From: Streptomyces lucensis JCM 4490
Lineage (GTDB): Bacteria > Actinomycetota > Actinomycetes > Streptomycetales > Streptomycetaceae
Assembly: GCF_014650035.1 (NCBI RefSeq)
Contig: NZ_BMUE01000014.1
Location: forward strand, 147,451-211,450
Direction: 5' to 3'
Length of the DNA stretch: 64,000 nt
The position numbers were made by a program, and so were the translations under genes. Under the pieces are notes generated by a model. The model was not told where the DNA came from and made no database searches. It saw nothing but the letters and a program-made list of their open reading frames with translations. This document shows, in pieces, positions 22,921-31,038 of this stretch (position 1 is the stretch's first letter; each line of letters begins with the position of its first letter).

Positions 22921-23637
22921 ATGCAGCCTGTGTTCACCGGCGTGGCCGACGCTCCCGCGGCGCCCTGCGTCGCCGTGGTGGTGGACGTGATGCGCGCGTT
23001 CACCGTGGCCGCCTGGGCGTTCCGGCGCGGGGCCGAGCGGATCGTGTTCGCCGGTACGCTCGAGGAGGCCCTGGAGCTGAAGGCCCGTCACCCGGGATGG
23101 CTGGCCGTCCAGGACGGGGAGCCGGTGCCGGGCTTCGACCTCGCCAACTCCCCCGGCCGGCTGCGCTCCCACGACCTCCGCGGCCGTACGCTCGTGCAGA
23201 AGACCACCGCCGGCACGGTCGGGGCCCTGGCCGTGGCGCGGGCGCGGCTGCTGCTGTGCGCGAGCTTCGTGGTGGCCGGGGCGACCGCCGAGGTGCTGCG
23301 GCGGGCCCGGCCGGAGACGGTCGCCTTCGTGGTCACCGGGGACGGCGGGCGGGCCGAGGAGGATCTCGCCTGCGCCCAGTACATCGCGGAACGCGCCCGG
23401 GCCGGCGGCGCCCGCCCGGACCCCGGACCCTACCTCGACCGGGCCCGGCGTTCGCACGCCGCCGCGCGGCTGTCCGACGGGGTGCGGCGGGGCCTGCGCG
23501 GCGTCCACGCCGAGGACGTGGCGATGTGCCTGGAGGCGGACGCCTTCCCGTTCGCCATGACGGCCATCCGGGAGGACGGCCGCCTCGTCCTGCGCCCCGT
23601 GGAGCCCGGCGGGCCCCCGTCGCCGCCACCGGCCTGA
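22921..23637 (+). CDS. 2-phosphosulfolactate phosphatase family protein (ComB-like)
   Basis: Protein of 238 aa of the ComB family (PF04029). The conserved VAVVVDVMRAFTVAAWAF near residue 20, the FDLANSPGRL motif and LVQKTTAGTVGAL (family T-x-N/A-G-T) are present, followed by VVTGDGG and an EDLACAQYI segment. Founding members hydrolyse 2-phosphosulfolactate in coenzyme M synthesis; in actinomycetes, which do not make coenzyme M, the substrate is unknown. The C-terminus runs Pro-rich into a 27-bp direct repeat shared with the intergenic region. ATG 22921 is chosen since family members start at about this point; no strong ribosome site is seen. Confidence 0.82.
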   Translation: MQPVFTGVADAPAAPCVAVVVDVMRAFTVAAWAFRRGAERIVFAGTLEEALELKARHPGWLAVQDGEPVPGFDLANSPGRLRSHDLRGRTLVQKTTAGTVGALAVARARLLLCASFVVAGATAEVLRRARPETVAFVVTGDGGRAEEDLACAQYIAERARAGGARPDPGPYLDRARRSHAAARLSDGVRRGLRGVHAEDVAMCLEADAFPFAMTAIREDGRLVLRPVEPGGPPSPPPA

Positions 23638-23922
23638 CCCGCTCACCACTCGCGTCGTGCACCCGGCGCGAACACCGGTACCGCCGCAGCCGACGCGGCC
23701 ACCGCCGCACCGGCGAGCGACGGCCGGCCGCCCGACACCTGGTGCTCCCCCTTGCGTCCGGCCGAGGAACGACCACCTCGTCCCGCGCCCCCAGGAGCCC
23801 GGCGGGCCCCCGTCGCCGCCGGCCCGCCTCACTCACCACGGTCGCGTGCGCCCTTGGTCAACGCGACCACCAGCACCGTCAGCGCCGCGAGGGCCGACGC
23901 GGCCGCCGCCGCCCCGGCGAGC
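23601..23922. repeat. diverged tandem duplication of about 195-205 bp
   Basis: A 27-bp sequence starting GGAGCCCGGCGGGCCCCC occurs at 23601-23627 and identically at 23794-23820. A second pair starting GCCGACGCGGCC (23689-23718 and 23893-23922) matches at 28 of 30 positions at about the same distance. The first copy covers the ComB tail and intergenic DNA; the second covers the 3' end of the membrane-protein gene on the other strand. Confidence 0.75.
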
Positions 23923-25019
23923 AGCGGCGGGGCCAGGGTGGCGTCCCGCAGCCGGGACAGGCCGGGCGTGCCGAACCGGCCGCCGGCGAGCTGCCCCGCG
24001 GCCAGTACGGCCGTGACGCCCACCGCGGCGGTCGCAGCGACGAGCCGGGCCTGCACCGTGCGGGCGGGCAGGGCGAGGGCGAGGAGCATGCACAGTCCCG
24101 CGAGGACGACAGTCGCGCCGACCAGGCCCTGCGACAGGCCGGCGCCGTAGCGCGGGGCGTACGCGATCCCGCACAGGAACACCAGCGGCGCGGCCCTTCG
24201 GGCGAGCCGGAGGGAGAGGGCCTCGCTCGCGCCGTCCCCCGCGCCGTCCTTCGCGGACCCTTCCCCGTCCGGACGGCCCTTCCCGGAACGGTTCTCGGCG
24301 GGGCGGTCCTTCGCGGGGCGCTCCCTGCCGGACCGGCCCTTGGCGGGAGGGTCCTGCGGTGCGGACGCGGCAGGGGCGGGCGGGGCGGCGGAATCCGCGT
24401 ACGCGGCGGGGCCGATGGGGGCGAGGGGCGTGAGGGGCGCCGGCCGGGGCGGCGGACCCTCGGGTGCCGTCCGGTCCGCGGCGAGCCGGCTGATCAGCTC
24501 GGCGACTTCCTCGACCGGCCGGCCGACGGCCACCGCACGCACCGCCGCGTGCCCGCAGTGCGGTTCCACCGGCGTACGGTGCAGCAGCCGCATCAGCCTG
24601 GTCACGTCCTCGAGCGAGCGGTGCTCGGTGGCGGCGCGGATCGCCTCGTCCGCGCCGTCGGCTCCCCGGGGCGGCTCCGTGAGCAGGGCCACCAGGCGCG
24701 CGACGTCCTCCACGGGGCGGTCGACCGCGGCCGCGCGCAGGGCGTCCGCCGTGGTCCGGGCGTGTTCGGGCGCGTCCTCCAGCAGGGTGATCAGCCGGAC
24801 GACATCCTCCACGGGGCGGTCGGCGACCGCGGCGTGGACCAGGTCGTGCAGGGGATCGCCGGCGGGGGCGTCGTCCTGGTGCGGGACGTCCGGCCGCCGC
24901 TCGGGGGGCGCCGTGAGCCATGCGAGGAGCTGCGGCGACGGGGCCGCGACGCCCGGGGCGGCCGGTACGGGCGCTATGAGGGAGTCGTCAGGACGGGAGG
25001 ACGAGGAACGGGCGGTCAT
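23829..25019 (-). CDS. membrane protein with four internal helical repeats
   Basis: Protein of 396 aa, unrecognised family. Residues 58-180 contain four repeats with a period near 33: ADRPVEDVVRLITLL, VDRPVEDVARLVALL, EHRSLEDVTRLMRLL, VGRPVEEVAELISRL, each preceded by an AAxxA helix. They look like short helix pairs (solenoid-like). A Lys/Arg/Asp/Pro-rich linker (about 215-275) leads to four hydrophobic helices near 282-390. The repeats would face the cytoplasm or outside and may bind a partner. ATG 25019 has GGAGCCGC upstream. The C-terminal codons lie inside the diverged tandem duplication at 23794-23922. Confidence 0.7.
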   Translation of the reverse strand: MTARSSSSRPDDSLIAPVPAAPGVAAPSPQLLAWLTAPPERRPDVPHQDDAPAGDPLHDLVHAAVADRPVEDVVRLITLLEDAPEHARTTADALRAAAVDRPVEDVARLVALLTEPPRGADGADEAIRAATEHRSLEDVTRLMRLLHRTPVEPHCGHAAVRAVAVGRPVEEVAELISRLAADRTAPEGPPPRPAPLTPLAPIGPAAYADSAAPPAPAASAPQDPPAKGRSGRERPAKDRPAENRSGKGRPDGEGSAKDGAGDGASEALSLRLARRAAPLVFLCGIAYAPRYGAGLSQGLVGATVVLAGLCMLLALALPARTVQARLVAATAAVGVTAVLAAGQLAGGRFGTPGLSRLRDATLAPPLLAGAAAAASALAALTVLVVALTKGARDRGE

Positions 25020-25219
25020 CGCGGCTCCAGAGAAGGGTGCGGCCCCGCCGGCGCCCCCGCGCGGCGCACGGCATTACGCAGTCCATTACTAGGAGCGGCC
25101 CCGTGACCCCGCCACCCGGACGCGCCGCTGGTGTGACGCCCCCAGGTGCGATCCGCGCTCCTCCTGGCGCATTCTTGCTGTGTCATCCACCCGGAGGCGC
25201 ACGGGACGAGGTACGGCCG

Positions 25220-27721
25220 ATGGCTGGGAGCGGGGAGCAGACGGTCCGCACGCGGGCCCGCCTGGCCACGCTGCTGGCCGACGCCTCGGCCGGGGCGCTG
25301 GGCGCGGTCGGCGGCCGCGGCGCGGGCGTGTACCTGCGCTCCGGCTCCCCGGGCCTGCTGCGCCTCGCGGTGCTGGCGGGACTGCCCGCGACGCTGTTCA
25401 AACCCTGGTGGCGGCTGCACCTGGGCCGCCCCTTCCCGGTCTCCGACGCCTTCCGGCTGGGCACGCAGGTGGTGCTGCCGAACGCCACGGAGACGGTGCG
25501 CAGGTACCCGCAGTTCGCGGCCGGCCTGCCCTTCCCCTTCGGGTCGGTGCACGTGCCGGTGCCGGGCGGGTCCGAACCCCTGGGCGTCCTCACGGTGCTG
25601 CGCCCGGCGATGGCCGAGTCCGAGGACGAGCTGCTGGACCGGGAGGTGCTCGGGCGGCTGGCCGAGGGGCTGGGCGCCGAACTGCTCGGACTCGCGGACG
25701 GGGACCCGGACGCGGTCGTCTGGGACGGGGAGCCGCTGTGCGTGCGGCCGCCCGCGGCCCAGCCCGCGCGGGCCGTCATGGGGGGCTTCGACTGGGATCC
25801 GCAGACCTCGCGGGTCCGCGCCGACGACCGGCTGCAGGCACTCCTCGGCCTGCGTCCCGGCGAGTTCGCGGGCACGGACGCGGCCCTCGCGGACGCCGTG
25901 GCCCCGGCCGACGCGCACCGGATCCTGGCCGCGCTGCGCGACGCCGCCGCCGGCCGGCCTCCGGGCGCGCCGCTCGGCCTGCGCTCGCCGGACGGCACGC
26001 CTCGGCTGCTGGACCTGTGGCAGGCCGGCGACGACGGCGTCGCACCGCGGATCGGCGGCGTGATCCTCGACCCTCCGGCCGGCTGCGCCGACAGAGCGGC
26101 CGACCTGCTGCCCCAGGGCGTGCTGGCGCTGGACCGGCTGGGTGTGATCGTGTACGCCAACCCGGCCGCCGCGCGGCTCGTGGGCCAGGACCGGGAGCGG
26201 CTGCTCGGGCGGGAGCTGTGGGAGGCCGTGCCGTGGCTGTCCGGGCCCCCGTACGACGACCACCTGCGGGGCGTCCTGCTGTCCTCGGCGCCGGTGCACT
26301 TCCATGCGCGGCGGCCGGGGGCCTGCCCGGAGGAGCCGGGCCAGGACGACTGGCTCGCCGTGTCCGTGCACCCGGGGCCGGAGCTGCTGGCCTGCACGCT
26401 CGTCCCGGCCAGCCGCATGGACGCCCCGGTCGGACCGGTCCCGGACACGCATGAGCCGGAGGACACGGTGGCGAGCGCGCACGCGCTGGCGCCGCTGTAC
26501 CGGCCGATCGCACTGGCCATCGCGCTGACGGACGCGGTGACGGCCCGGCAGGTGTCGGAGGTGGTCGTGCGCGAGCTGCTGCCCGCGTTCGGCGGCCGCC
26601 GCCTCGCCATCTACCTGCTCCAGGAACGCCATCTGTACCTGGCCTGGGAGACCGGCTTCCCGCAGGGGTTCCTCGCCCCCTTCGAGGGTGTCGGCCTCGA
26701 CGAACACCTGCCCGGCGTGGAGACCCTCACCACGGGCCGGCCCCTGTTCTTCGAGTCGATGCGGCAGCTGGACGCCGCCTATCCGGGCATCGCCCTGGAC
26801 GCCGAAGAGGGCTCCCGTGCCTTCCTGCCGCTGATCGCCTCCGGCCGGCCCGTCGGCTCCTGCATCCTCGGCTTCGACGCGTCGCGCCGGTTCAGCGCGG
26901 AGGAGCGCACGGTCCTCACCGCGCTCGCCGGCCTGATCGCGCACGCCATGGAACGCGCGCAGCGCTACGACAGCGAGGCGGCGCTGGCCCGCGGTCTGCA
27001 GCAGGCGCTGCTGCCGCGCCGGCTGTCGGCGCACCCGCGGGTGGAGACCGCCGGCCGCTACCTGCCCGGGACGCAGGGCCTGGACGTGGGCGGCGACTGG
27101 TACGACGTGGTGGAGGCCGGGGACGGGCTCGCTCTGGTCATCGGGGACGTGCAGGGGCACGGCGTGCAGGCGGCGGCGACCATGGGCCAGCTGCGCAGCG
27201 CGGTCCGGGCGTTCGCGCTGGGCGACCGTCCGCCGGACGAGGTGCTCAGCGGAACGAACCTCCTGCTGATCGACCTCGATCCGGGTCAGTTCGCCAGCTG
27301 CTGCTACCTGCGGCTGGACCCGGCCACCGGCCACGCCCGGGTCGCCCGGGCGGGGCATCCGCCGCCGCTGCTGTGCTCCCCCGACGGGCGGACCCGGCGG
27401 CTGGACATCCCCGGCGGTGTGGTCCTCGGCGTCGATCCGCAGGCCCGGTACCCGGTGACCGAGCTGCTGCTGGAGCCGGACGCGATCCTCGCCCTGTACA
27501 CGGACGGCCTGGTGGAGCGGCCCGGCGCCGACATCGACGACGGGATCACGGCGCTGCGGCAGGCCCTCGCCAAGGCAGGCGCGGCCGCGGGGCGCCGGGG
27601 CGGCCGGTCGCTGGCCAGGGTCGCCGACCGGCTCACGGCGACCGCCCGGCACACCGCGGACCGGCCCGACGACGTGGCGCTGCTGCTCGCCGCCCGCCGC
27701 TCGTCGGCCGCCTACCCGTGA
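25220..27721 (+). CDS. GAF/PAS/GAF-SpoIIE sensor phosphatase
   Basis: Multi-domain PP2C phosphatase of 833 aa, cytosolic. In order: GAF-like (about 10-150), PAS (about 190-285, GGFDWDPQTSRVRADDRLQA), second PAS (about 300-400, LPQGVLALDRLGVIVYANPA), GAF (about 430-585, FGGRRLAIYLLQERHLYLAW), and SpoIIE catalytic domain (about 600-830): VGGDWYDV, VIGDVQGHGVQAA, AGHPPPLL, ALYTDGLVERPG, DDVALL. All metal aspartates are present. ATG 25220 has GGGACGAGG upstream. It is followed 80 bp later by another SpoIIE protein on the same strand. It would dephosphorylate an anti-sigma antagonist in response to a ligand, redox state or light; ligand unknown. Confidence 0.92.
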   Translation: MAGSGEQTVRTRARLATLLADASAGALGAVGGRGAGVYLRSGSPGLLRLAVLAGLPATLFKPWWRLHLGRPFPVSDAFRLGTQVVLPNATETVRRYPQFAAGLPFPFGSVHVPVPGGSEPLGVLTVLRPAMAESEDELLDREVLGRLAEGLGAELLGLADGDPDAVVWDGEPLCVRPPAAQPARAVMGGFDWDPQTSRVRADDRLQALLGLRPGEFAGTDAALADAVAPADAHRILAALRDAAAGRPPGAPLGLRSPDGTPRLLDLWQAGDDGVAPRIGGVILDPPAGCADRAADLLPQGVLALDRLGVIVYANPAAARLVGQDRERLLGRELWEAVPWLSGPPYDDHLRGVLLSSAPVHFHARRPGACPEEPGQDDWLAVSVHPGPELLACTLVPASRMDAPVGPVPDTHEPEDTVASAHALAPLYRPIALAIALTDAVTARQVSEVVVRELLPAFGGRRLAIYLLQERHLYLAWETGFPQGFLAPFEGVGLDEHLPGVETLTTGRPLFFESMRQLDAAYPGIALDAEEGSRAFLPLIASGRPVGSCILGFDASRRFSAEERTVLTALAGLIAHAMERAQRYDSEAALARGLQQALLPRRLSAHPRVETAGRYLPGTQGLDVGGDWYDVVEAGDGLALVIGDVQGHGVQAAATMGQLRSAVRAFALGDRPPDEVLSGTNLLLIDLDPGQFASCCYLRLDPATGHARVARAGHPPPLLCSPDGRTRRLDIPGGVVLGVDPQARYPVTELLLEPDAILALYTDGLVERPGADIDDGITALRQALAKAGAAAGRRGGRSLARVADRLTATARHTADRPDDVALLLAARRSSAAYP

Positions 27722-27801
27722 CCCGCCCGGTGCGGTGCGGGCACCCATCACCTCGGACGACGGTCTCGCCTGACGGGGCCGGGCAGTGTAGACATGGGCA
27801 C

Positions 27802-30537
27802 ATGGTGCGACTGCCCGGCCGGGCGACCCGGCCGTCCCGTCCTTCCGGGCGACCGCGCGCACCTCGCGAGGGGCGGCCGGACGGCAGCCGTGCGGAGGGC
27901 GAGCGGCCGGGGGTGCTGCGGTCGGTGGTGACCGGACGCAGCGTGGCCGGCCAGGTCTTCCTGCTGCAGGTGGTGATCGTGCTGCTGCTGGTCGTCTCGG
28001 CCGTGGTGGCGCAGGTGCTGCAGGTGCGGCACGACAGCGACGTCGAGGCCCGCAACCGCTCGCTCTCCGTCGCCCAGTCGTTCGCCAACGCGCCCGGTAC
28101 GGCGGCCGCGCTGCGCTCCGCGCATCCCACGGCCCTGTTGCAGCCACGTGCGGAGGCCACCCGCAAGGCGACCGGGGTGGACTTCGTCGTCGTGATGAAC
28201 ACCGACGGGGTCCGTTACACGCATCCCAGACCCGACCGCATCGGCAAGCAGTTCGTCGGCACGATCGCCCCGGCCGTGGCCGGTGGCACCGTCGTCGAGC
28301 ACGTCAACGGCACGATCGGCCCGCTCGTACAGGTCGTGGTGCCGGTGAAGGACGCCGGCGGCACCGTGGTCGGCCTGGTCTCGGCCGGTATCACCACCGC
28401 CCATGTGGGCGGGGCCGCCGACCAGCAGCTGCCGCTGCTGCTCGCCGCCGCGGCGGTGGCGCTCGCGCTGGCCACCGCGGGCACGGCCCTGGTCAGCAGG
28501 CGCCTGCTGCGCCAGACGCGTGGGCTGGGCCCGTACGAGATGACCCGGATGTACGAGCACCACGACGCCGTGCTGCACGCGGTCCGCGAGGGCGTGCTGA
28601 TCGTCGGCGGTGACGGGCGGCTGCTGCTCGCCAACGACGAGGCGCAGCGCCTGCTGGGCCTGCCACCGGACGCCGAGCGGCGCAGCGTGCTGGAGCTGGG
28701 GCTGGACGAGGAGACGGCGGCGCTGCTCGGCTCGGGGCGGGTCGCCACCGACGAGGTGCACCTGGTCAAGGACCGGCTGCTGGCGATCAACCAGCGGCCC
28801 ACGGATCTGCGCGGCGGCCCGCCCGGCAGCGTGACCACGCTGCGCGACTCCACCGAGCTGCGCGCGCTGTCCGGCCGCGCGGAGGTGGCGCGCGAGCGGC
28901 TGAACATGCTGTACGACGCCGGGGTGGGCATAGGCACCAGTCTGGACGTGACCCGCACCGCCCAGGAGCTGGCCGATCTGGCGGTGCCCCGGTTCGCGGA
29001 CTTCGCGACGGTGGACCTGTTCGACGCGGTGATCGGCGGCGACGAGCCGAAGCCCGGGACGGCGCTGCGCCGCGCGGCCTGCGCCGCCCTCCGCCCGGAC
29101 GCCCCGCTGTACCCGGTCGGCGAGCGCATACGGTTCGTGGCCACCTCGCCGCAGGCCCGCAGCCTGACGACCGGGCAGTCGGTGGTTGAGCCCCGGCTGG
29201 GCACGGCGCCCGGCTGGCGCGCGCAGGACCTGGAGCGCACCGACCAGGTCCTGGCCTACGGCATCCATTCGCTGATCACGGTGCCGCTGCGGGCGGGCAG
29301 CCTGGTGCTGGGGGTGGTGAACTTCTGGCGGTCCCAGAAACCGCAGCCGTTCGACTCGGAGGAAGTGGCGCTCGCCGAGGAGCTGGTGGCGCGGGCGGCG
29401 GTGTCCATCGACAACGCCCGCCGGTACACGCGCGAGCACAGCATGGCGGTCACCCTCCAGCGCAGTCTGCTGCCGCGGTCGCTGCCGGAACAGGGCGCCC
29501 TGGAGATCGCCTACCGGTATCTGCCGGCGCAGTCCGGCGTGGGCGGCGACTGGTTCGACGTGCTGCCGCTGTCCGGTGCCCGGGTGGCGCTCGTCGTCGG
29601 TGACGTCGTGGGCCACGGGCTGCACGCGGCGGCGACCATGGGCCGGCTGCGCACGGCCGTGCACAACTTCTCGGCGCTCGACCTTCCTCCCGACGAACTC
29701 CTGGGCCTGCTGGACGAGTTGGTGGGCCGGATCGACCAGGACGAGACACCGGCGGAGGGTTCGGCCGCGGTCACGGGCGCGACCTGCCTGTACGCCGTCT
29801 ACGATCCGGTCTCCCGGCTGTGCACCGTGGCGCGGGCCGGTCATCCGCCGCCTGCGCTGGTGCGTCCCGGCGGCCGCGTGGAGTTCCCCGACGTGCCCGC
29901 GGGTCCGCCGCTGGGCCTGGGCGGACTGCCGTTCGAGGCGACCGAGCTGGAACTGCCCGAGGGCAGCCGCCTGGTGCTGTACACCGACGGCCTGGTGGAG
30001 GACCGGGAGCGGGACATCGACGAGGGGCTGGAACTGCTGGGCGACGCACTGCGCCGCACACCGGACTCCTCCCCCGAGGAGACCTGCCGCAGTGTGCTCG
30101 ACCGCCTTCCGAACCGGCCGCGGGACGACGTGGCGCTGATCGTGGCCCGCACACGCGTGCTGGGCGCGGACCGGGTGGCGCGGTGGCGGGTGCCGTCGGA
30201 CCCGGCGGCCGTGTCGGAACTGCGGGGCTCGGTGACCCGGCAGCTCGCCGAATGGGAACTGGACGAGCTGGCGTTCACGACCGAGCTGGTCCTGAGCGAG
30301 CTGGTCACCAACGCCATCCGCTACGGACGCGGCCCGATCGGTGTGCGGCTGCTGCGCGAGCGCACGCTGATCTGCGAGGTCTCCGACGGCAGCACGACCT
30401 CACCGCACCTGCGGTACGCGGCGAGCACCGACGAGGGCGGCCGGGGCCTGTTCCTGGTGGCGCAGCTCGCCGAACGATGGGGCACCCGGTACACCGCCCA
30501 CGGAAAGATCATCTGGGCGGAGCAGCTACTGCCCTGA
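27802..30537 (+). CDS. transmembrane Cache-PAS-GAF-SpoIIE-HATPase sensor
   Basis: Protein of 911 aa joining a phosphatase and an anti-sigma-type kinase. TM1 (VFLLQVVIVLLLVVSAVVAQV), an extracellular single-Cache domain (about 75-200, DFVVVMNTDGVRYTHPRPDRIG, as in CitA/DcuS sensors), TM2 (LPLLLAAAAVALALATAGTA), PAS (about 255-345), GAF (about 375-545), SpoIIE phosphatase (about 560-780; VGGDWFDV, VVGDVVGHGLHAA, AGHPPPALV, LYTDGLVED, DDVALIV) and a HATPase domain (about 800-905; TELVLSELVTNAIRYG, EGGRGLFLVAQLA). The pair of phosphatase and kinase modules can switch a sigma-factor antagonist both ways. ATG 27802 follows the preceding sensor by 80 bp. Confidence 0.93.
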   Translation: MVRLPGRATRPSRPSGRPRAPREGRPDGSRAEGERPGVLRSVVTGRSVAGQVFLLQVVIVLLLVVSAVVAQVLQVRHDSDVEARNRSLSVAQSFANAPGTAAALRSAHPTALLQPRAEATRKATGVDFVVVMNTDGVRYTHPRPDRIGKQFVGTIAPAVAGGTVVEHVNGTIGPLVQVVVPVKDAGGTVVGLVSAGITTAHVGGAADQQLPLLLAAAAVALALATAGTALVSRRLLRQTRGLGPYEMTRMYEHHDAVLHAVREGVLIVGGDGRLLLANDEAQRLLGLPPDAERRSVLELGLDEETAALLGSGRVATDEVHLVKDRLLAINQRPTDLRGGPPGSVTTLRDSTELRALSGRAEVARERLNMLYDAGVGIGTSLDVTRTAQELADLAVPRFADFATVDLFDAVIGGDEPKPGTALRRAACAALRPDAPLYPVGERIRFVATSPQARSLTTGQSVVEPRLGTAPGWRAQDLERTDQVLAYGIHSLITVPLRAGSLVLGVVNFWRSQKPQPFDSEEVALAEELVARAAVSIDNARRYTREHSMAVTLQRSLLPRSLPEQGALEIAYRYLPAQSGVGGDWFDVLPLSGARVALVVGDVVGHGLHAAATMGRLRTAVHNFSALDLPPDELLGLLDELVGRIDQDETPAEGSAAVTGATCLYAVYDPVSRLCTVARAGHPPPALVRPGGRVEFPDVPAGPPLGLGGLPFEATELELPEGSRLVLYTDGLVEDRERDIDEGLELLGDALRRTPDSSPEETCRSVLDRLPNRPRDDVALIVARTRVLGADRVARWRVPSDPAAVSELRGSVTRQLAEWELDELAFTTELVLSELVTNAIRYGRGPIGVRLLRERTLICEVSDGSTTSPHLRYAASTDEGGRGLFLVAQLAERWGTRYTAHGKIIWAEQLLP

Positions 30538-30715
30538 GCGGACGCCCGCAGACGGGGACGCGGACCGGGGGCAGGCCGAGGGCCCGGCGGATGCCGGCAC
30601 CGGATGCGCCGCGTTCACCGGGCCCGTCAGGAGCGCCCGGCTGCGCGGCGCCCGGGGGTGCACGGCCCGCCGGGCCCGTCCCGGATACCCGGTCCGCGCG
30701 GAAGCGGACGGCGGG

Positions 30716-30952
30716 TCAGCCGCCGTCGAGCCGCGAGCGCAGCAGCCGCTTGCCCATCTCGGCGCCCTTGCGGCTGTCGGACTGCGCCTTGCGGAACAGC
30801 TCCACGACTTCGTCGTCCTTGTCGCGCTCGGCGTCCTGGATGTACTGCTCCAGGCGCAGCGCGTTGTTCAGGCACGCCTCGACGTACCAGATCAGGTTGT
30901 AGTCCTTGTCGCGCGTGCCGGTGACGTCACCGGTCTCGCTGGTGCTGGTCAT
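30716..30952 (-). CDS. small soluble hypothetical protein
   Basis: Protein of 78 aa with a polar start and a long amphipathic helical body (YNLIWYVEACLNNALRLEQY, then DAERDKDDEVVELFRKAQSD), strongly charged. I recognise it only as a type common in Streptomyces near glycoside hydrolase and stress genes. ATG 30952 is preceded by AGGAGGAGA, a very strong site. It lies 86 bp downstream of the GH15 gene on the same strand and may be cotranscribed. It could be a helical bundle or a DNA/protein-binding accessory; no function is inferred. Confidence 0.75.
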   Translation of the reverse strand: MTSTSETGDVTGTRDKDYNLIWYVEACLNNALRLEQYIQDAERDKDDEVVELFRKAQSDSRKGAEMGKRLLRSRLDGG

Positions 30953-31038
30953 CCGGGGTCTCCTCCTTCTGCCGACCCTGCGTGGATTCCGCTTGCGCAG
31001 CGCCGGGTACCCCTGCGACCTGCCGGCACACACCGGGT

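Noticed and set aside
25016..28147. 1043-codon open frame on the minus strand
   Set aside because: It lies antisense to two intact SpoIIE genes and its composition (Arg, Gly, His, Gln) is a mirror of their GC-rich third positions; no domain is visible.
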